In this document: positions 35,141-43,408 of the stretch, piece by piece | How positions within the stretch are numbered: the stretch's first letter is position 1 | How the letters are laid out: each line of letters begins with the position of its first letter | Source of the DNA: an uncultured bacterium | Lineage (GTDB): Bacteria > Desulfobacterota > Binatia > UBA1149 > CAITLU01 | NCBI GenBank assembly: GCA_903893315.1 | Contig: CAITLU010000037.1 | Location: forward strand, 19,225-83,224 | DNA: 64,000 nucleotides | Direction of reading: 5' to 3' | Position numbers and translations under genes: made by a program | Notes under the pieces: model-generated | Databases searched by the model: none | The model's input: only the letters and a program-made list of their open reading frames with translations | Told to the model about the DNA's origin: nothing

Positions 35141-35638
35141 ATGGAAGAAAGCGAAAAGCGGCGCAGCGGCGCCGATACGACTCCCGGCGCGCTCGCGACA
35201 GGCGTTTTCGTGACCGCACTGGCACTGTGGGTGGGCAGCGCTGCTTTCTACTCGGGAGTCGTGCTGCCGGTCCTCTTCATCAACCTGGCGGCAACGGAAG
35301 CCGGTGCGATAGCGGCCCTGGTGTTCCCCTGGTACTTCCGGGTCGGCTGTGTGCTCGGAGTCATCGTGACGGCTGCGGCTTGGCGGTTGGCGCGCGGGGC
35401 CGGCAGGTGGTGGCAACTGGCGACCGCCGTGCTTGCCGCCATGACCGCATCCCAACTGTATTCGACGCTGGTAGTGTTCCCCGAAGTCGCGCTTCTTCGC
35501 GGCAACCGAGATCAGCTCGAACGCTTTGCGGCTTTGCATCAGTTGTCGGTACATCTGAACGCCGTCGTGCTGGTTGGTGGCATCTTGATATTGTGCGGCA
35601 GCGGACTGCTGCTGAGTCGTCGTGAACGTCCGGCCTGA
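35141..35638 (+). CDS. DUF4149 (TMEM205-like) membrane protein
   Basis: 165 residues from the ATG at 35141; a GTG at 35111 with GAGG upstream would add 10 residues. Four hydrophobic helices are visible (about 18-40, 50-70, 83-105 and 135-158). The pattern of a Gly-rich first helix (LWVGSAAFYSGVVLPVLF), WYFRVGC and a last helix after LERFAALHQLSVHLN matches DUF4149/TMEM205 proteins, of unknown function. Its 3' end overlaps the HAD hydrolase start by 17 bases, so the two are coupled. Confidence 0.75.
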   Translation: MEESEKRRSGADTTPGALATGVFVTALALWVGSAAFYSGVVLPVLFINLAATEAGAIAALVFPWYFRVGCVLGVIVTAAAWRLARGAGRWWQLATAVLAAMTASQLYSTLVVFPEVALLRGNRDQLERFAALHQLSVHLNAVVLVGGILILCGSGLLLSRRERPA

Positions 35639-36386
35639 AGCGATCGTTTTCGATCTCTTCGGTACGCTGGTCTTCTTCGATGACAAGCGGCTTCCGCGCG
35701 TTCAGGTCGATGGCCGCAGCGTCGTGATGACGGTACCAGGGCTGCAACGGATCCTGGCCGAGTACGCCCCGGGCGTAGAGAGCGATCGTTTCCTGGTCTG
35801 CCTGCGGCAGGTCGGAGTCGAACTGCTCGAATACAAGCGCCGCATGGGTATCGAGATTCCGACGGCGGTGCGCTTTGAGCGAGCGTTGGAACGCTTCGGT
35901 ATCGTCGGGGCCGCCGCCGTCAGCGCCGCCGACGAGATGGCCTCGGCGCACATGGACAGTCTGGCCGCCGCGGTCGTGGTTCCACCGGGCCGACGCGGAC
36001 TGCTCGGGCGTCTGGCTGCGAGCTACAGGCTGGCCCTCGTCTCCAACTTCGATCACGGCCCGACCGCACGAAGCGTGCTGGCGCGGGCGGGTCTCGACGT
36101 TCACCTGGAATCGATCGTGATCTCGGCTGAGGAGGGTGTGCGCAAACCGGCTGCGTCTATTTTTCACCGCGCTTGTGAAGGACTGGCTGTTGCCCCGTCG
36201 CGTTGCCTGTACGTGGGTGACACGTTTGCGGAAGACGTCGAAGGTGCGGCCGGTGCCGGACTCGGCTGCGTGTGGGTGACGCTGCAGAGTGAAGTGCCGT
36301 TGCCGGCTCTGGCCGGACTCGCCGATGTTGATGAACTGCCGGAGTGGCTCGAAGCGCGTTTCAGCGCGCCAGGCGGCGCGCTGTAG
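35622..36386 (+). CDS. HAD-superfamily hydrolase (haloacid dehalogenase-like)
   Basis: A 254-residue HAD hydrolase from the GTG at 35622, inside the DUF4149 gene. Motif I is VFDLFGTLV, where Leu-Phe replaces the usual Asp at +2, a pattern typical of dehalogenase- and REG-2-like members. Motif II is LVSNFD; the motif III Lys is in EEGVRKPAASIF; motif IV is YVGDTFAEDVEGA. It should hydrolyse a phosphoester or C-halogen bond; the missing second Asp makes the specificity unclear. The 3' end overlaps trmI on the other strand by 26 bases. Confidence 0.85.
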   Translation: MNVRPEAIVFDLFGTLVFFDDKRLPRVQVDGRSVVMTVPGLQRILAEYAPGVESDRFLVCLRQVGVELLEYKRRMGIEIPTAVRFERALERFGIVGAAAVSAADEMASAHMDSLAAAVVVPPGRRGLLGRLAASYRLALVSNFDHGPTARSVLARAGLDVHLESIVISAEEGVRKPAASIFHRACEGLAVAPSRCLYVGDTFAEDVEGAAGAGLGCVWVTLQSEVPLPALAGLADVDELPEWLEARFSAPGGAL

Positions 36387-37158
36387 TCAGGAAGCCGGTG
36401 TGTGCGACCATGCGGTGGTCGGGGCGCACGCTCTGCCCCTCGATGTGCCAACTGCGTTCGAGAACTTCGAACGACTCCGCCAGGCCGAGCGCACTCGAGG
36501 CCTGGACGGCATCGTGAAACGCTTTCATCTGTAACACGGTCGGTGTGTAGACGACGACGATGCCGCCGTCTCTCAGCGCTTCCTCGACTCGCGGTGTAAC
36601 TGACACCGCATCGGGAACGTCGACGATGATGCGATCGACATCGGTTTCATCGAACCCTTCGCGGGCGTCGCGTATCTTGATCGTCCACTGCGGCGTGTCG
36701 CCTTCGTGGGCGCGCAGGTTGGCTGTGGCTTCGGCGGCGAAGTCCTCGCGTATTTCGTAGCTCACCAAGCGGCCGCTGGCGCCTACCGCACGAGCCAGCG
36801 CCATTGTCAGCGCGCCGCAGCCGACTCCGATTTCGAGCACGGTCTGGCCGGGACGGATGTCGCCGCGGGTCAGGATAAGACCGACGTCCTTGGCGAAAAT
36901 CGGTTCGGCCGGGCGTTCGAGCAGCGGAATCAGTTCGGCGTATGAAGGTCGCAGGATGACGAACTGTTCGTCCTCGCCGATGCCGACGAGTGAGCCTTCG
37001 GCCCGGCCGATCAACTGGTCGCAGGCCAGAACCGATGCACGGATGGTCAGCCGGTGTCCACAACGCAGCCGCTTGAGGTGGCGGCGTCCTCGGCGGTCGA
37101 CGAGAATCACTGTTTCACCATCTAGAAGGCAGGAGGCGGGGGATATGAGTGAGGACAT
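36361..37158 (-). CDS. trmI: tRNA (adenine-N1)-methyltransferase, TrmI family
   Basis: A 265-residue SAM-dependent enzyme from the ATG at 37158. An N-terminal beta domain precedes a Rossmann methyltransferase with PGQTVLEIGVGCGALTMALARAVG (motif I), VSYEIREDFAAEATANL, and DRIIVDVPD (motif IV) characteristic of TrmI/Trm61. It methylates A58 (and A57 in some archaea) of the tRNA T-loop. Homotetrameric TrmI is usual in Actinobacteria, Thermus and deltaproteobacteria-like groups. Divergent (164 bases) from a small cysteine-motif gene. Confidence 0.88.
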   Translation of the reverse strand: MSSLISPASCLLDGETVILVDRRGRRHLKRLRCGHRLTIRASVLACDQLIGRAEGSLVGIGEDEQFVILRPSYAELIPLLERPAEPIFAKDVGLILTRGDIRPGQTVLEIGVGCGALTMALARAVGASGRLVSYEIREDFAAEATANLRAHEGDTPQWTIKIRDAREGFDETDVDRIIVDVPDAVSVTPRVEEALRDGGIVVVYTPTVLQMKAFHDAVQASSALGLAESFEVLERSWHIEGQSVRPDHRMVAHTGFLTTARRLAR

Positions 37159-37322
37159 CGCGGCTGCCTTGTCCCATACTCGCGAGGGTTGCAAGGGAGG
37201 GTCTCCCTTGACTGCTCAACGCGGCGCCAGTAGCTTCCCGGGTTCGCGAAGCGGTGGCGCTCCATGCGTCGGCCGCTGGACGACAATCCAGAGCGGGCCC
37301 GGTCCGCAGCTACGAGAGAGCA

Positions 37323-37490
37323 ATGGGAGCCAAGAAAGCCAAAACCGCACAAAAAGCCACGCCGATGCAAAAGGCGAGCTGTCCCGACTGCGGTGCTGAA
37401 GCCAAAGTTGTGTTGTTCGCCGGGTTCGGCGAACGCGGCCTGTTTTGGGTCTGCGACAAGAACTGCGGCTACAAGCAACGCACCCGCTAA
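37323..37490 (+). CDS. Small zinc-ribbon protein (55 residues)
   Basis: A 55-residue basic protein. A lysine-rich N-terminus (AKKAKTAQKATPMQKA) precedes a putative zinc ribbon: C20-P-D-C23 and C44-x3-C48. The knuckles are separated by 20 residues, including FAGFGERGLFWV. The ATG at 37323 follows GAGAG. I do not recognise the family; the ribbon resembles RNA-polymerase-subunit-M-like or ribosomal ribbons in outline only. A second cysteine-motif protein starts 18 bases downstream, so the two form a small operon. Confidence 0.7.
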   Translation: MGAKKAKTAQKATPMQKASCPDCGAEAKVVLFAGFGERGLFWVCDKNCGYKQRTR

Positions 37491-37508
37491 GAGCGGGCGA
37501 GGGAATCA

Positions 37509-38078
37509 ATGGGACGAGCGAAGAAGAAGGGCGCGCCGGCCTCCGGTGAGTTCAGTCTCTTTGACGAGTCCGATTCCGTCGATTCAGACGTTGAGGAGGA
37601 CCTGCCGAAAGACGAAGCGGGTCGCGCTAAGATCAAGCAGCAGTACGTCGAACTGCTGGGGATCCGCGTCCAGAAGCTGGCGGGGCGCATCCTGAACCGC
37701 GAACGCATCAACAAGACGGTCGAAGGCGTCTATTTCATCTGTGCGCAGTGCAAACGCGTGTGTCACAACCTCGATGAAGGACTGCTCGAAGACGCGGACA
37801 ACGCCAAGAACCTCTGCACGGTCTGCAGCAAGGGCGGCGACGGGTCCAAGAGCGTGCGCAAACCGACTGTAAAGAAAGCTGCCAGTGTCCCGGTTCCCGA
37901 ACTGCCCGAGGATGAGCCGCAACCTGCTTCAAAGTCTGCCAAGCCTGATAAGGCCGACAAGGCTGATAAGCTGGAGAAGCTCGAAAAGGCTCAAAAGGCT
38001 GAGAAACCCGTGAAGGGTGGAAAGTCAGACAAGACCGCAAAGCCTGCCAGTCCCGTCAAGAAGCCGGTCAAGAAATAA
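37509..38078 (+). CDS. Unrecognised protein with paired CxxC motifs and a long lysine-rich C-terminal tail
   Basis: A 189-residue protein of no family I recognise. It has a charged, acidic N-terminus (about 15-35, rich in Asp/Glu/Ser), a helical region with RVQKLAGRILNRERIN, and a likely zinc site at C78-x2-C81 and C103-x2-C106 (with an extra Cys85). From about 115 onwards it is a Lys/Ala/Pro tail with repeated K-A-D and K-A-E-K units, ending VKKPVKK; such tails resemble histone H1-like and nucleic-acid-binding proteins. It follows the small zinc ribbon by 18 bases. Its last 11 bases overlap the convergent pseudouridine synthase gene. Confidence 0.65.
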   Translation: MGRAKKKGAPASGEFSLFDESDSVDSDVEEDLPKDEAGRAKIKQQYVELLGIRVQKLAGRILNRERINKTVEGVYFICAQCKRVCHNLDEGLLEDADNAKNLCTVCSKGGDGSKSVRKPTVKKAASVPVPELPEDEPQPASKSAKPDKADKADKLEKLEKAQKAEKPVKGGKSDKTAKPASPVKKPVKK

Positions 38079-39069
38079 CGCCGTCGTTGTCCGTGTGTCC
38101 CCGCTGTCGCGCAGACTCTCGGTCGCGCGAAGTCGAGACTGCGTTGGCGCGGCGCCGCAATGCCGCGTACGCGCCGACGAAATCGGCCGGCGCGGCTGCC
38201 GAAACGTCGATCAGGCCGGGGATCGTTATGCGAGCGGCGTGCAGCAACTGACCACTGCGAGTTCCGGACGGGGCGGGGCGCCCACCGTACAGCGAATCTC
38301 CTAGCAGTGCGTGGCCGATCATGGCCAGGTGGGCTCGAATCTGATGGGTTACCCCGGTTCTCATCGAGGCCAGCACGAGGGTCCAGTCCTGTGCGCCGTC
38401 CAGAGGTTCGACGAAGGTTCGTGCCGCCAGCGCGAAGTCGTAAGGGCCGGCGGCGACCATGTGCCGCGCGCGCCGCGTCAGGGGCTGTTCAATTGTGCAT
38501 TGCTCGCTCAGTCGGCCGTCCACCAACGCGAGGTAGAACTTGCGTGACTGCCCGGTCGCGAAGGCCTCGCGCAGCATGAGGTAGCTCTGCCTGTTTCGCG
38601 CCACCAGCAGCACTCCGGAGGTGTCGCGATCGAGGCGGTGAGCGATTCCCGCCTCCTCCGGTCGCTCGCCGATTTGTGCCTGCGAGCCGATGATCGACTC
38701 GACGAAATCGGCAGCCGTGGGCTTGTTGCGGCCCTGGTGGGAGTGGACTGCCGCCGGTTTGAAGACAGCCAGGAGAGTCGGGCTTTCGAGCAGTACGCGC
38801 ATCGGCTCCGGCGCTGTCGGTGAAAGTTCGCCGGGTGCGACCGCCTCTATCTCATCTTCAAGCGTGACGTCGATGCGTTGTCCGATGCGCACCAATTCGG
38901 CGGCCTGGACACGCCAGCCGTCCACACGCACGAAACCGAGGCTGAGCCACGATCTGGCACGGCGGCGACCGCAGCCCGTGGCGTCTGCCAGCAGACGGTC
39001 AACGCGCACTCCGTCAACGGTTGCGCAGAAACTGAACGTCGCATCATTCGGAGCTTTTGAAGACGGCAC
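38068..39069 (-). CDS. RluA-family pseudouridine synthase
   Basis: A 333-residue protein from the GTG at 39069. It has an N-terminal S4-like RNA-binding region (VDRLLADATGCGRRRARSWLSLGFVRVDG), then the synthase domain with PAAVHSHQG, the catalytic Asp motif GIAHRLDRDTSGVLLVA and GVTHQIRAHLAMIGHALLGD. It isomerises uridines in rRNA or tRNA. RluC, RluD and relatives cannot be told apart here. The C-terminal 40 residues, rich in Arg/Asp/Ser, are not part of the conserved fold. Confidence 0.88.
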   Translation of the reverse strand: MPSSKAPNDATFSFCATVDGVRVDRLLADATGCGRRRARSWLSLGFVRVDGWRVQAAELVRIGQRIDVTLEDEIEAVAPGELSPTAPEPMRVLLESPTLLAVFKPAAVHSHQGRNKPTAADFVESIIGSQAQIGERPEEAGIAHRLDRDTSGVLLVARNRQSYLMLREAFATGQSRKFYLALVDGRLSEQCTIEQPLTRRARHMVAAGPYDFALAARTFVEPLDGAQDWTLVLASMRTGVTHQIRAHLAMIGHALLGDSLYGGRPAPSGTRSGQLLHAARITIPGLIDVSAAAPADFVGAYAALRRRANAVSTSRDRESARQRGHTDNDGVIS

Positions 39070-39152
39070 GGGCCGACGTTAGTGAGACTTGTCCGGCCAG
39101 GCAACACGGACGGCTTGCTTTTGGCTTCTTAGGACATGAGGATTCACTGGCT

Positions 39153-40271
39153 GTGCGCCGTCGATCAGAGTCAGGAGTCGTTGCCAAGGAACGTCGTTTT
39201 GCGGTCATCATGGCCGGGGGCGTTGGCAGCCGCTTCTGGCCCTGGAGTCGCGAGCTTCGTCCAAAGCAACTGCTGGCGTTGGCGGGGCGTCGTTCCATGG
39301 TGGCCGAGACGGTGGCGAGGCTTCGCGGCGTTGTCCGGCCGGAAAACATCCTGGTCGTCACCAACCGGCGTCTGGTCGGCGCTATGGCCAGGGATCTCCC
39401 CGAACTACCGCGCGGTTCGATTCTCGGTGAACCGGCCGGCCGCAATACCGCGCCGTGCATAGGCTGGGCGACCCTCGAGGTTCTGCACCGGCGTCCCGAC
39501 GCGGTAATGGCCGTGCTGCCCGCCGACCATGTGATTGCTCCGCGCGCGAAGTTTCACAGTGATCTACTCGCCGGTTTCGCGGTGGCGGACCGCGCCGGGC
39601 AGTTGGTCACCTTCGGCATACGCCCCACTGAGCCGGCCACCGGGTACGGATATATCCGCGCCGGCCGTGTTCTTGCCGGTCACGGCGAGGCCCGCAGGGT
39701 GGGCGGGTTCGTGGAGAAGCCGACCCTGGCGTTGGCCAAGCGCTACGTCGACAGCGGCAGATACTATTGGAACAGCGGAATGTTCGTGTGGCGGGCCGAC
39801 GTGCTGTGGACCGAACTGGGTGAGCACCTGCCGGGTCTGGCCCGGGCTCTGAAGGGCATGGAGCGCGCCCGCAAGTCAGGGGTGCGCGCGCAGATTCCGC
39901 GCAAGGATCTCGATCGCGTGTATCCGCGCCTAGAGTCGATCTCGATTGACTACGGCGTGCTTGAACGCAGCCGCAGCGTCGCGATGCTGCCGGCAACTTT
40001 TTCGTGGTCGGATATCGGAAGTTGGGATGCGACGGCGGCGTTGTGGCCCGCCGATGAAGCTGGCAACGCTTCGAGAGATCCGCTGCTGGCCATCGACAGC
40101 GCGGGCAATGTGGTGGCGACGCGCGGCAAGCGCGTGGCGCTGTTGGGCGTGAACGACCTCGTGGTCGTCGATGCCGGGGATGTTCTTCTGGTGTGTCCGC
40201 GCGCCCGCTGTCAGGACGTGCGGCGCATCGTCAGCCGGCTCGGCGAGCGCGGATGGAGGGAACTTCTGTGA
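39153..40271 (+). CDS. Mannose-1-phosphate guanylyltransferase
   Basis: I take the GTG at 39153 (GAGGA ten bases upstream), 372 residues; an ATG at 39057 would add 32 residues overlapping the pseudouridine synthase start. The nucleotidyltransferase motif is IMAGGVGSRFWPWSRELRPKQLL, followed by EPAGRNTAPCIGWA, VLPADHVIAP, GYGYIRAG, FVEKPTLALAK and YYWNSGMFVWR. It makes GDP-mannose from GTP and mannose-1-phosphate. The isomerase cupin of longer ManC proteins is absent. The stop overlaps the GTG of plsB paralogue 2 by four bases. Confidence 0.9.
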   Translation: MRRRSESGVVAKERRFAVIMAGGVGSRFWPWSRELRPKQLLALAGRRSMVAETVARLRGVVRPENILVVTNRRLVGAMARDLPELPRGSILGEPAGRNTAPCIGWATLEVLHRRPDAVMAVLPADHVIAPRAKFHSDLLAGFAVADRAGQLVTFGIRPTEPATGYGYIRAGRVLAGHGEARRVGGFVEKPTLALAKRYVDSGRYYWNSGMFVWRADVLWTELGEHLPGLARALKGMERARKSGVRAQIPRKDLDRVYPRLESISIDYGVLERSRSVAMLPATFSWSDIGSWDATAALWPADEAGNASRDPLLAIDSAGNVVATRGKRVALLGVNDLVVVDAGDVLLVCPRARCQDVRRIVSRLGERGWRELL

Positions 40272-42883
40272 TCGCTCAGGCGCCTTCCGGCGGGCTTACG
40301 CCTCCACACTTTTCGGCGATGCGCACTCGGATGTCGCGAGTAGCCGAATTTTTCGGTCGCCGTCTCTTTGCCCACGCCGTAGTCAACGAGAGACTGGTCG
40401 AAAAGATTCGCGAACTCTCCAGCCGTGGAACCGTCATCTACGTACTGCGGAGCAACTCCTTCGTCGACTACTTCATGGTGAACTACGTCCTGAGACGCGA
40501 AGGCCTGTCGCTGCCGGTCTTCGCCAACGGCGTCTCGTCGGTGGCGCTCGCGCCGTTGCCCGAAGTACTGCGCGCCGTACGCGACGTGCTGGCAAGAAAG
40601 CTGGGGCGGGGCGCTCCGGTAGCGACCGATCACGATCTTTGCGCACGGGCGGTGGCCGCTGGACAACCGGTGCTGATCTTCATGCGCGGCCCGCGTGGGC
40701 GTCGGGGGCCGGCCGCCGGTGAAGAAACTACGGCTGGCCGCGTCGGTGCCGACTATCTACGCGAGATCCTGGCCGGAGCGCGTGATGACGGACGCGAACG
40801 TTTCATCGTGCCGCTTGCGCCGTTTCGCGGCCACACCTTCCGCCGTCGCGAGGCCGGCGTGTCGGCCCTCGTCTATAACGTCCACGAAACTCCGAGTGAG
40901 TGGCGAAAGCTGCTGACCTACTGGTTCTACGCCAAGGATCTCTTCCTGACGGTAGGAACCGAGGTCTGTGTAGGCGACTTCGTGCGGCGCTACGGTAGCG
41001 ACGGCGAGGATCGGCTTGTACGGCGTCTGACGCGCGCAATACAGATTTTTCTGCACCGTGAAGAACGGGTGGTGATGGGACCGGCCATCCTTCCGCGCAA
41101 GAGGATGAAGACGCTCATCCTCGAAGACGACGAGACACGCAGTTTCATCGCCAAACTCGCGGTCGAGAGTGGCGTGGACGAGGCCAAGCTTCGCAAACAG
41201 GCCGAAGGAATCTTCGAGGAGATGGCGGCGCGGTTCAACGGCAGGGTTTTCGCTGCGGTTGCCTGGCTGTTCAAGAAGATCTGGGGTCGCATGTTTCAGG
41301 GGCTCGAACCGATCGGCTTCGACAAGGTCATCGAGAAGGTCAAGAACCACCCGATCGTTCTGGTGCCGTGTCACCGCAGTCACTTCGACTATCTGATCTT
41401 GTCGTATCTCTTCTACCTCCACTTCGTGAGCCCGCCGCACATAGCTGCCGGGATCAACATGTCGTTCTGGCCGATGTCGCCAATATTCCGCGCCAGCGGA
41501 GCGTATTTCATCCGCCGCAGTTTCGGCGATGACGAGCTCTACAAGTACGTGTTCCGCCGTTATCTGCAGTTCCTGATACGCGAGGGCTATTCGCAGGAAT
41601 TCTTCATCGAAGGCGGGCGCAGCCGTACCGGCAAGATCATGACTCCGAAACTGGGCATGCTGGCCGGAATCGTCGGTGCCTACGCTTCAGGAGTGCGGCG
41701 CGAACTGTATCTGGTGCCGGTGTCGATTCACTACGGCCGCATTGTCGAGGAAGACGCCTACCAGGCGGAGTTGGGCGGAGCTGAGAAGGAACCGGAGAGT
41801 TTCGCCGCCCTGATGCGGGCACGCCGGTTTCTCAAGCAGAAGTACGGCACCATCTATATTTCGTTTGCCGATCCGATTTCGCTCGGGGACGAACTGGGCG
41901 AGCGGAAACAGCGCTTCGTCGAGAAAGCCGGCGATCCGGAGGTCGAGGAGGAGAAACGGCGTTTCATCCAGCGTCTCGGTTTTCGCATCCTGCGCGACGT
42001 CAACGCCGCTGCCGTGGCGGGCGCGACCTCGATATCCGCCACCGTGCTTCTCGGGGCGCCGAAGTGGGGCTTTCGTTACCGGGACTTCCGCGAGCGGGCC
42101 AACGCGCTGGGCGAGTTGACGCGCTTTCTCGGCATCGTCCCCACCGGTTCTCTCGCACGCAACGCCGGCAACTTTCGCGAGAGCATCTCGTTCCTTGGAA
42201 CCAACGGGCTGATCGAGGTTCTGCAAAGGGGTCGCGAAGAGGTGCTGGTGGTGAAGCAGGGTCGGCGGCTGGCGCTGGACTTCTACAAGAACAACCTCAT
42301 CCACGCTTTCCTGGTGCCTTCACTGCTGACGTCGTGTCTGCGCGAGGGCATCGCGGTATCGGGCTTGAGCGAACGGATCTGGTGGTGGCTGGATTTGTTC
42401 CGCTACGAGTTTCCGCTTCCGGTACGCAAAGAACTGGCTGGCACCATAGAGCGCCTGCTCGGGTATTATCGCCAGGTCGGAGCTTTGTCTGGTGACGAAC
42501 TGGTTGAATCGCACCCGCTGGTGGCGGCAACGCTGAACGTTCTGCAGAATTTCCGCGAGGCCTACTACATCACGGCGTTGGCGATCAACGGGCAACTCGG
42601 ACCCGACGGAATGACGCAAAAAGCGCTGGTCGAGGACGTGCGCCGTCACTACAAGACGAGTCTGCTGCTCGGAGAGGTGTCCAAACCCGAGGGGTCCTCC
42701 GACGCTATCTTCCGCGACGCCTTGAGCCGCTATGCCGAACTCGGATTCATCCGGACGGAACAACGGGGACGTGCCGGCAGGGAACGCTGGGTGCAGCGCG
42801 GCGATTCGTGGGCGAAGCTGGAAGAATTCGTAATGGAACTCGATGAGAGCCTGCGTGTCCACACCGAAGCGGCGCGCAGGTGA
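40268..42883 (+). CDS. plsB: Glycerol-3-phosphate 1-O-acyltransferase (paralogue 2)
   Basis: An 871-residue protein; the GTG at 40268 is supported by GGAGG about seven to eight bases upstream and by the 4-base overlap with the previous gene. Core PlsB blocks are PCHRSHFDY (catalytic His near residue 368), GAYFIRRSF, FIEGGRSRTGK and LVPVSIHYGR. The long N-terminal domain (SNSFVDYFMVNYVLRREGL) and helical C-terminus match full-length PlsB of proteobacteria better than the paralogue at 11.3 kb. It performs the first step of phospholipid synthesis at the inner membrane using acyl-ACP or acyl-CoA. Confidence 0.93.
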   Translation: MIAQAPSGGLTPPHFSAMRTRMSRVAEFFGRRLFAHAVVNERLVEKIRELSSRGTVIYVLRSNSFVDYFMVNYVLRREGLSLPVFANGVSSVALAPLPEVLRAVRDVLARKLGRGAPVATDHDLCARAVAAGQPVLIFMRGPRGRRGPAAGEETTAGRVGADYLREILAGARDDGRERFIVPLAPFRGHTFRRREAGVSALVYNVHETPSEWRKLLTYWFYAKDLFLTVGTEVCVGDFVRRYGSDGEDRLVRRLTRAIQIFLHREERVVMGPAILPRKRMKTLILEDDETRSFIAKLAVESGVDEAKLRKQAEGIFEEMAARFNGRVFAAVAWLFKKIWGRMFQGLEPIGFDKVIEKVKNHPIVLVPCHRSHFDYLILSYLFYLHFVSPPHIAAGINMSFWPMSPIFRASGAYFIRRSFGDDELYKYVFRRYLQFLIREGYSQEFFIEGGRSRTGKIMTPKLGMLAGIVGAYASGVRRELYLVPVSIHYGRIVEEDAYQAELGGAEKEPESFAALMRARRFLKQKYGTIYISFADPISLGDELGERKQRFVEKAGDPEVEEEKRRFIQRLGFRILRDVNAAAVAGATSISATVLLGAPKWGFRYRDFRERANALGELTRFLGIVPTGSLARNAGNFRESISFLGTNGLIEVLQRGREEVLVVKQGRRLALDFYKNNLIHAFLVPSLLTSCLREGIAVSGLSERIWWWLDLFRYEFPLPVRKELAGTIERLLGYYRQVGALSGDELVESHPLVAATLNVLQNFREAYYITALAINGQLGPDGMTQKALVEDVRRHYKTSLLLGEVSKPEGSSDAIFRDALSRYAELGFIRTEQRGRAGRERWVQRGDSWAKLEEFVMELDESLRVHTEAARR

Positions 42884-42904
42884 AGCTGACTAGGAGCGAC
42901 TATC

Positions 42905-43339
42905 GTGACTGAAACCGACCTGCGTGAAAGACTGACGGCGGCCATGCGGAGCAAGGACGCGATGAAGCTGCGCGCCCTTCGAGCCGTCGTGGCGGCGATC
43001 AAGAACAAGGCGATCGAGTTGCGCGGCCCGGTCCCTGAGCGCGAGATCACCGCCCTCATCCAGCGTGAAGTTAAGCAGTGCCGCGAAACCCTCGACTTCG
43101 CCCGCAAGGCGGAGCGCGTCGACCAGGTCACCGAGCACGAGCAACTGCTCGCGGTCCTCGAGGACCTGCTTCCCGCCGGGATGAGCGATGCCGAACTGCG
43201 CGAGGCCATCCTTGCCATCGTCGCCGAAAGCGGCGCCACCGGCATCGGTCCGGTGATGAAGACGCTGGGTGATCGCTACGCAGGTCGCTACGACGGCAAG
43301 ACCGCCAGCGCTCTCGCGCGCGAGGTCCTGGCAGGATGA
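42905..43339 (+). CDS. yqeY: GatB/YqeY-domain protein
   Basis: A 144-residue helical protein from the GTG at 42905, with GGAG eight bases upstream. It matches the YqeY family along its length: LRERLTAAMRSKDAMKLRALRAVVAAIKNK at the start, YQ-equivalent QREVKQCRETLDFA, LLPAGMSDAEL and GIGPVMKTLGDRYAGRYDGKTAS at the end. The domain is shared with the tRNA-binding tail of GatB, so a tRNA-related role is plausible but unproven. It sits between plsB and greA on the same strand. Confidence 0.92.
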   Translation: MTETDLRERLTAAMRSKDAMKLRALRAVVAAIKNKAIELRGPVPEREITALIQREVKQCRETLDFARKAERVDQVTEHEQLLAVLEDLLPAGMSDAELREAILAIVAESGATGIGPVMKTLGDRYAGRYDGKTASALAREVLAG

Positions 43340-43364
43340 GCGGCGGCGGCCGCGGGCGGAGGTT

Positions 43365-43393
43365 TTGACACCAGTGCTGCTTGTCCCTACTCT
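43365..43393 (+). promoter_or_regulatory. Strong candidate promoter for greA
   Basis: A perfect TTGACA (43365-43370) and TACTCT (43388-43393) are separated by exactly 17 bases. The predicted start of transcription near 43400 lies only about 9 bases before the greA ATG at 43409, so the message would be almost leaderless. No Shine-Dalgarno sequence is visible there. Confidence 0.6.
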
Positions 43394-43408
43394 CCGGACG
43401 TTCCGACC

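Noticed and set aside
37860..38070. Lys/Ala repeats as a DNA repeat or CRISPR-like array
   Set aside because: They are degenerate coding repeats in the C-terminal tail of a protein, without equal spacers.
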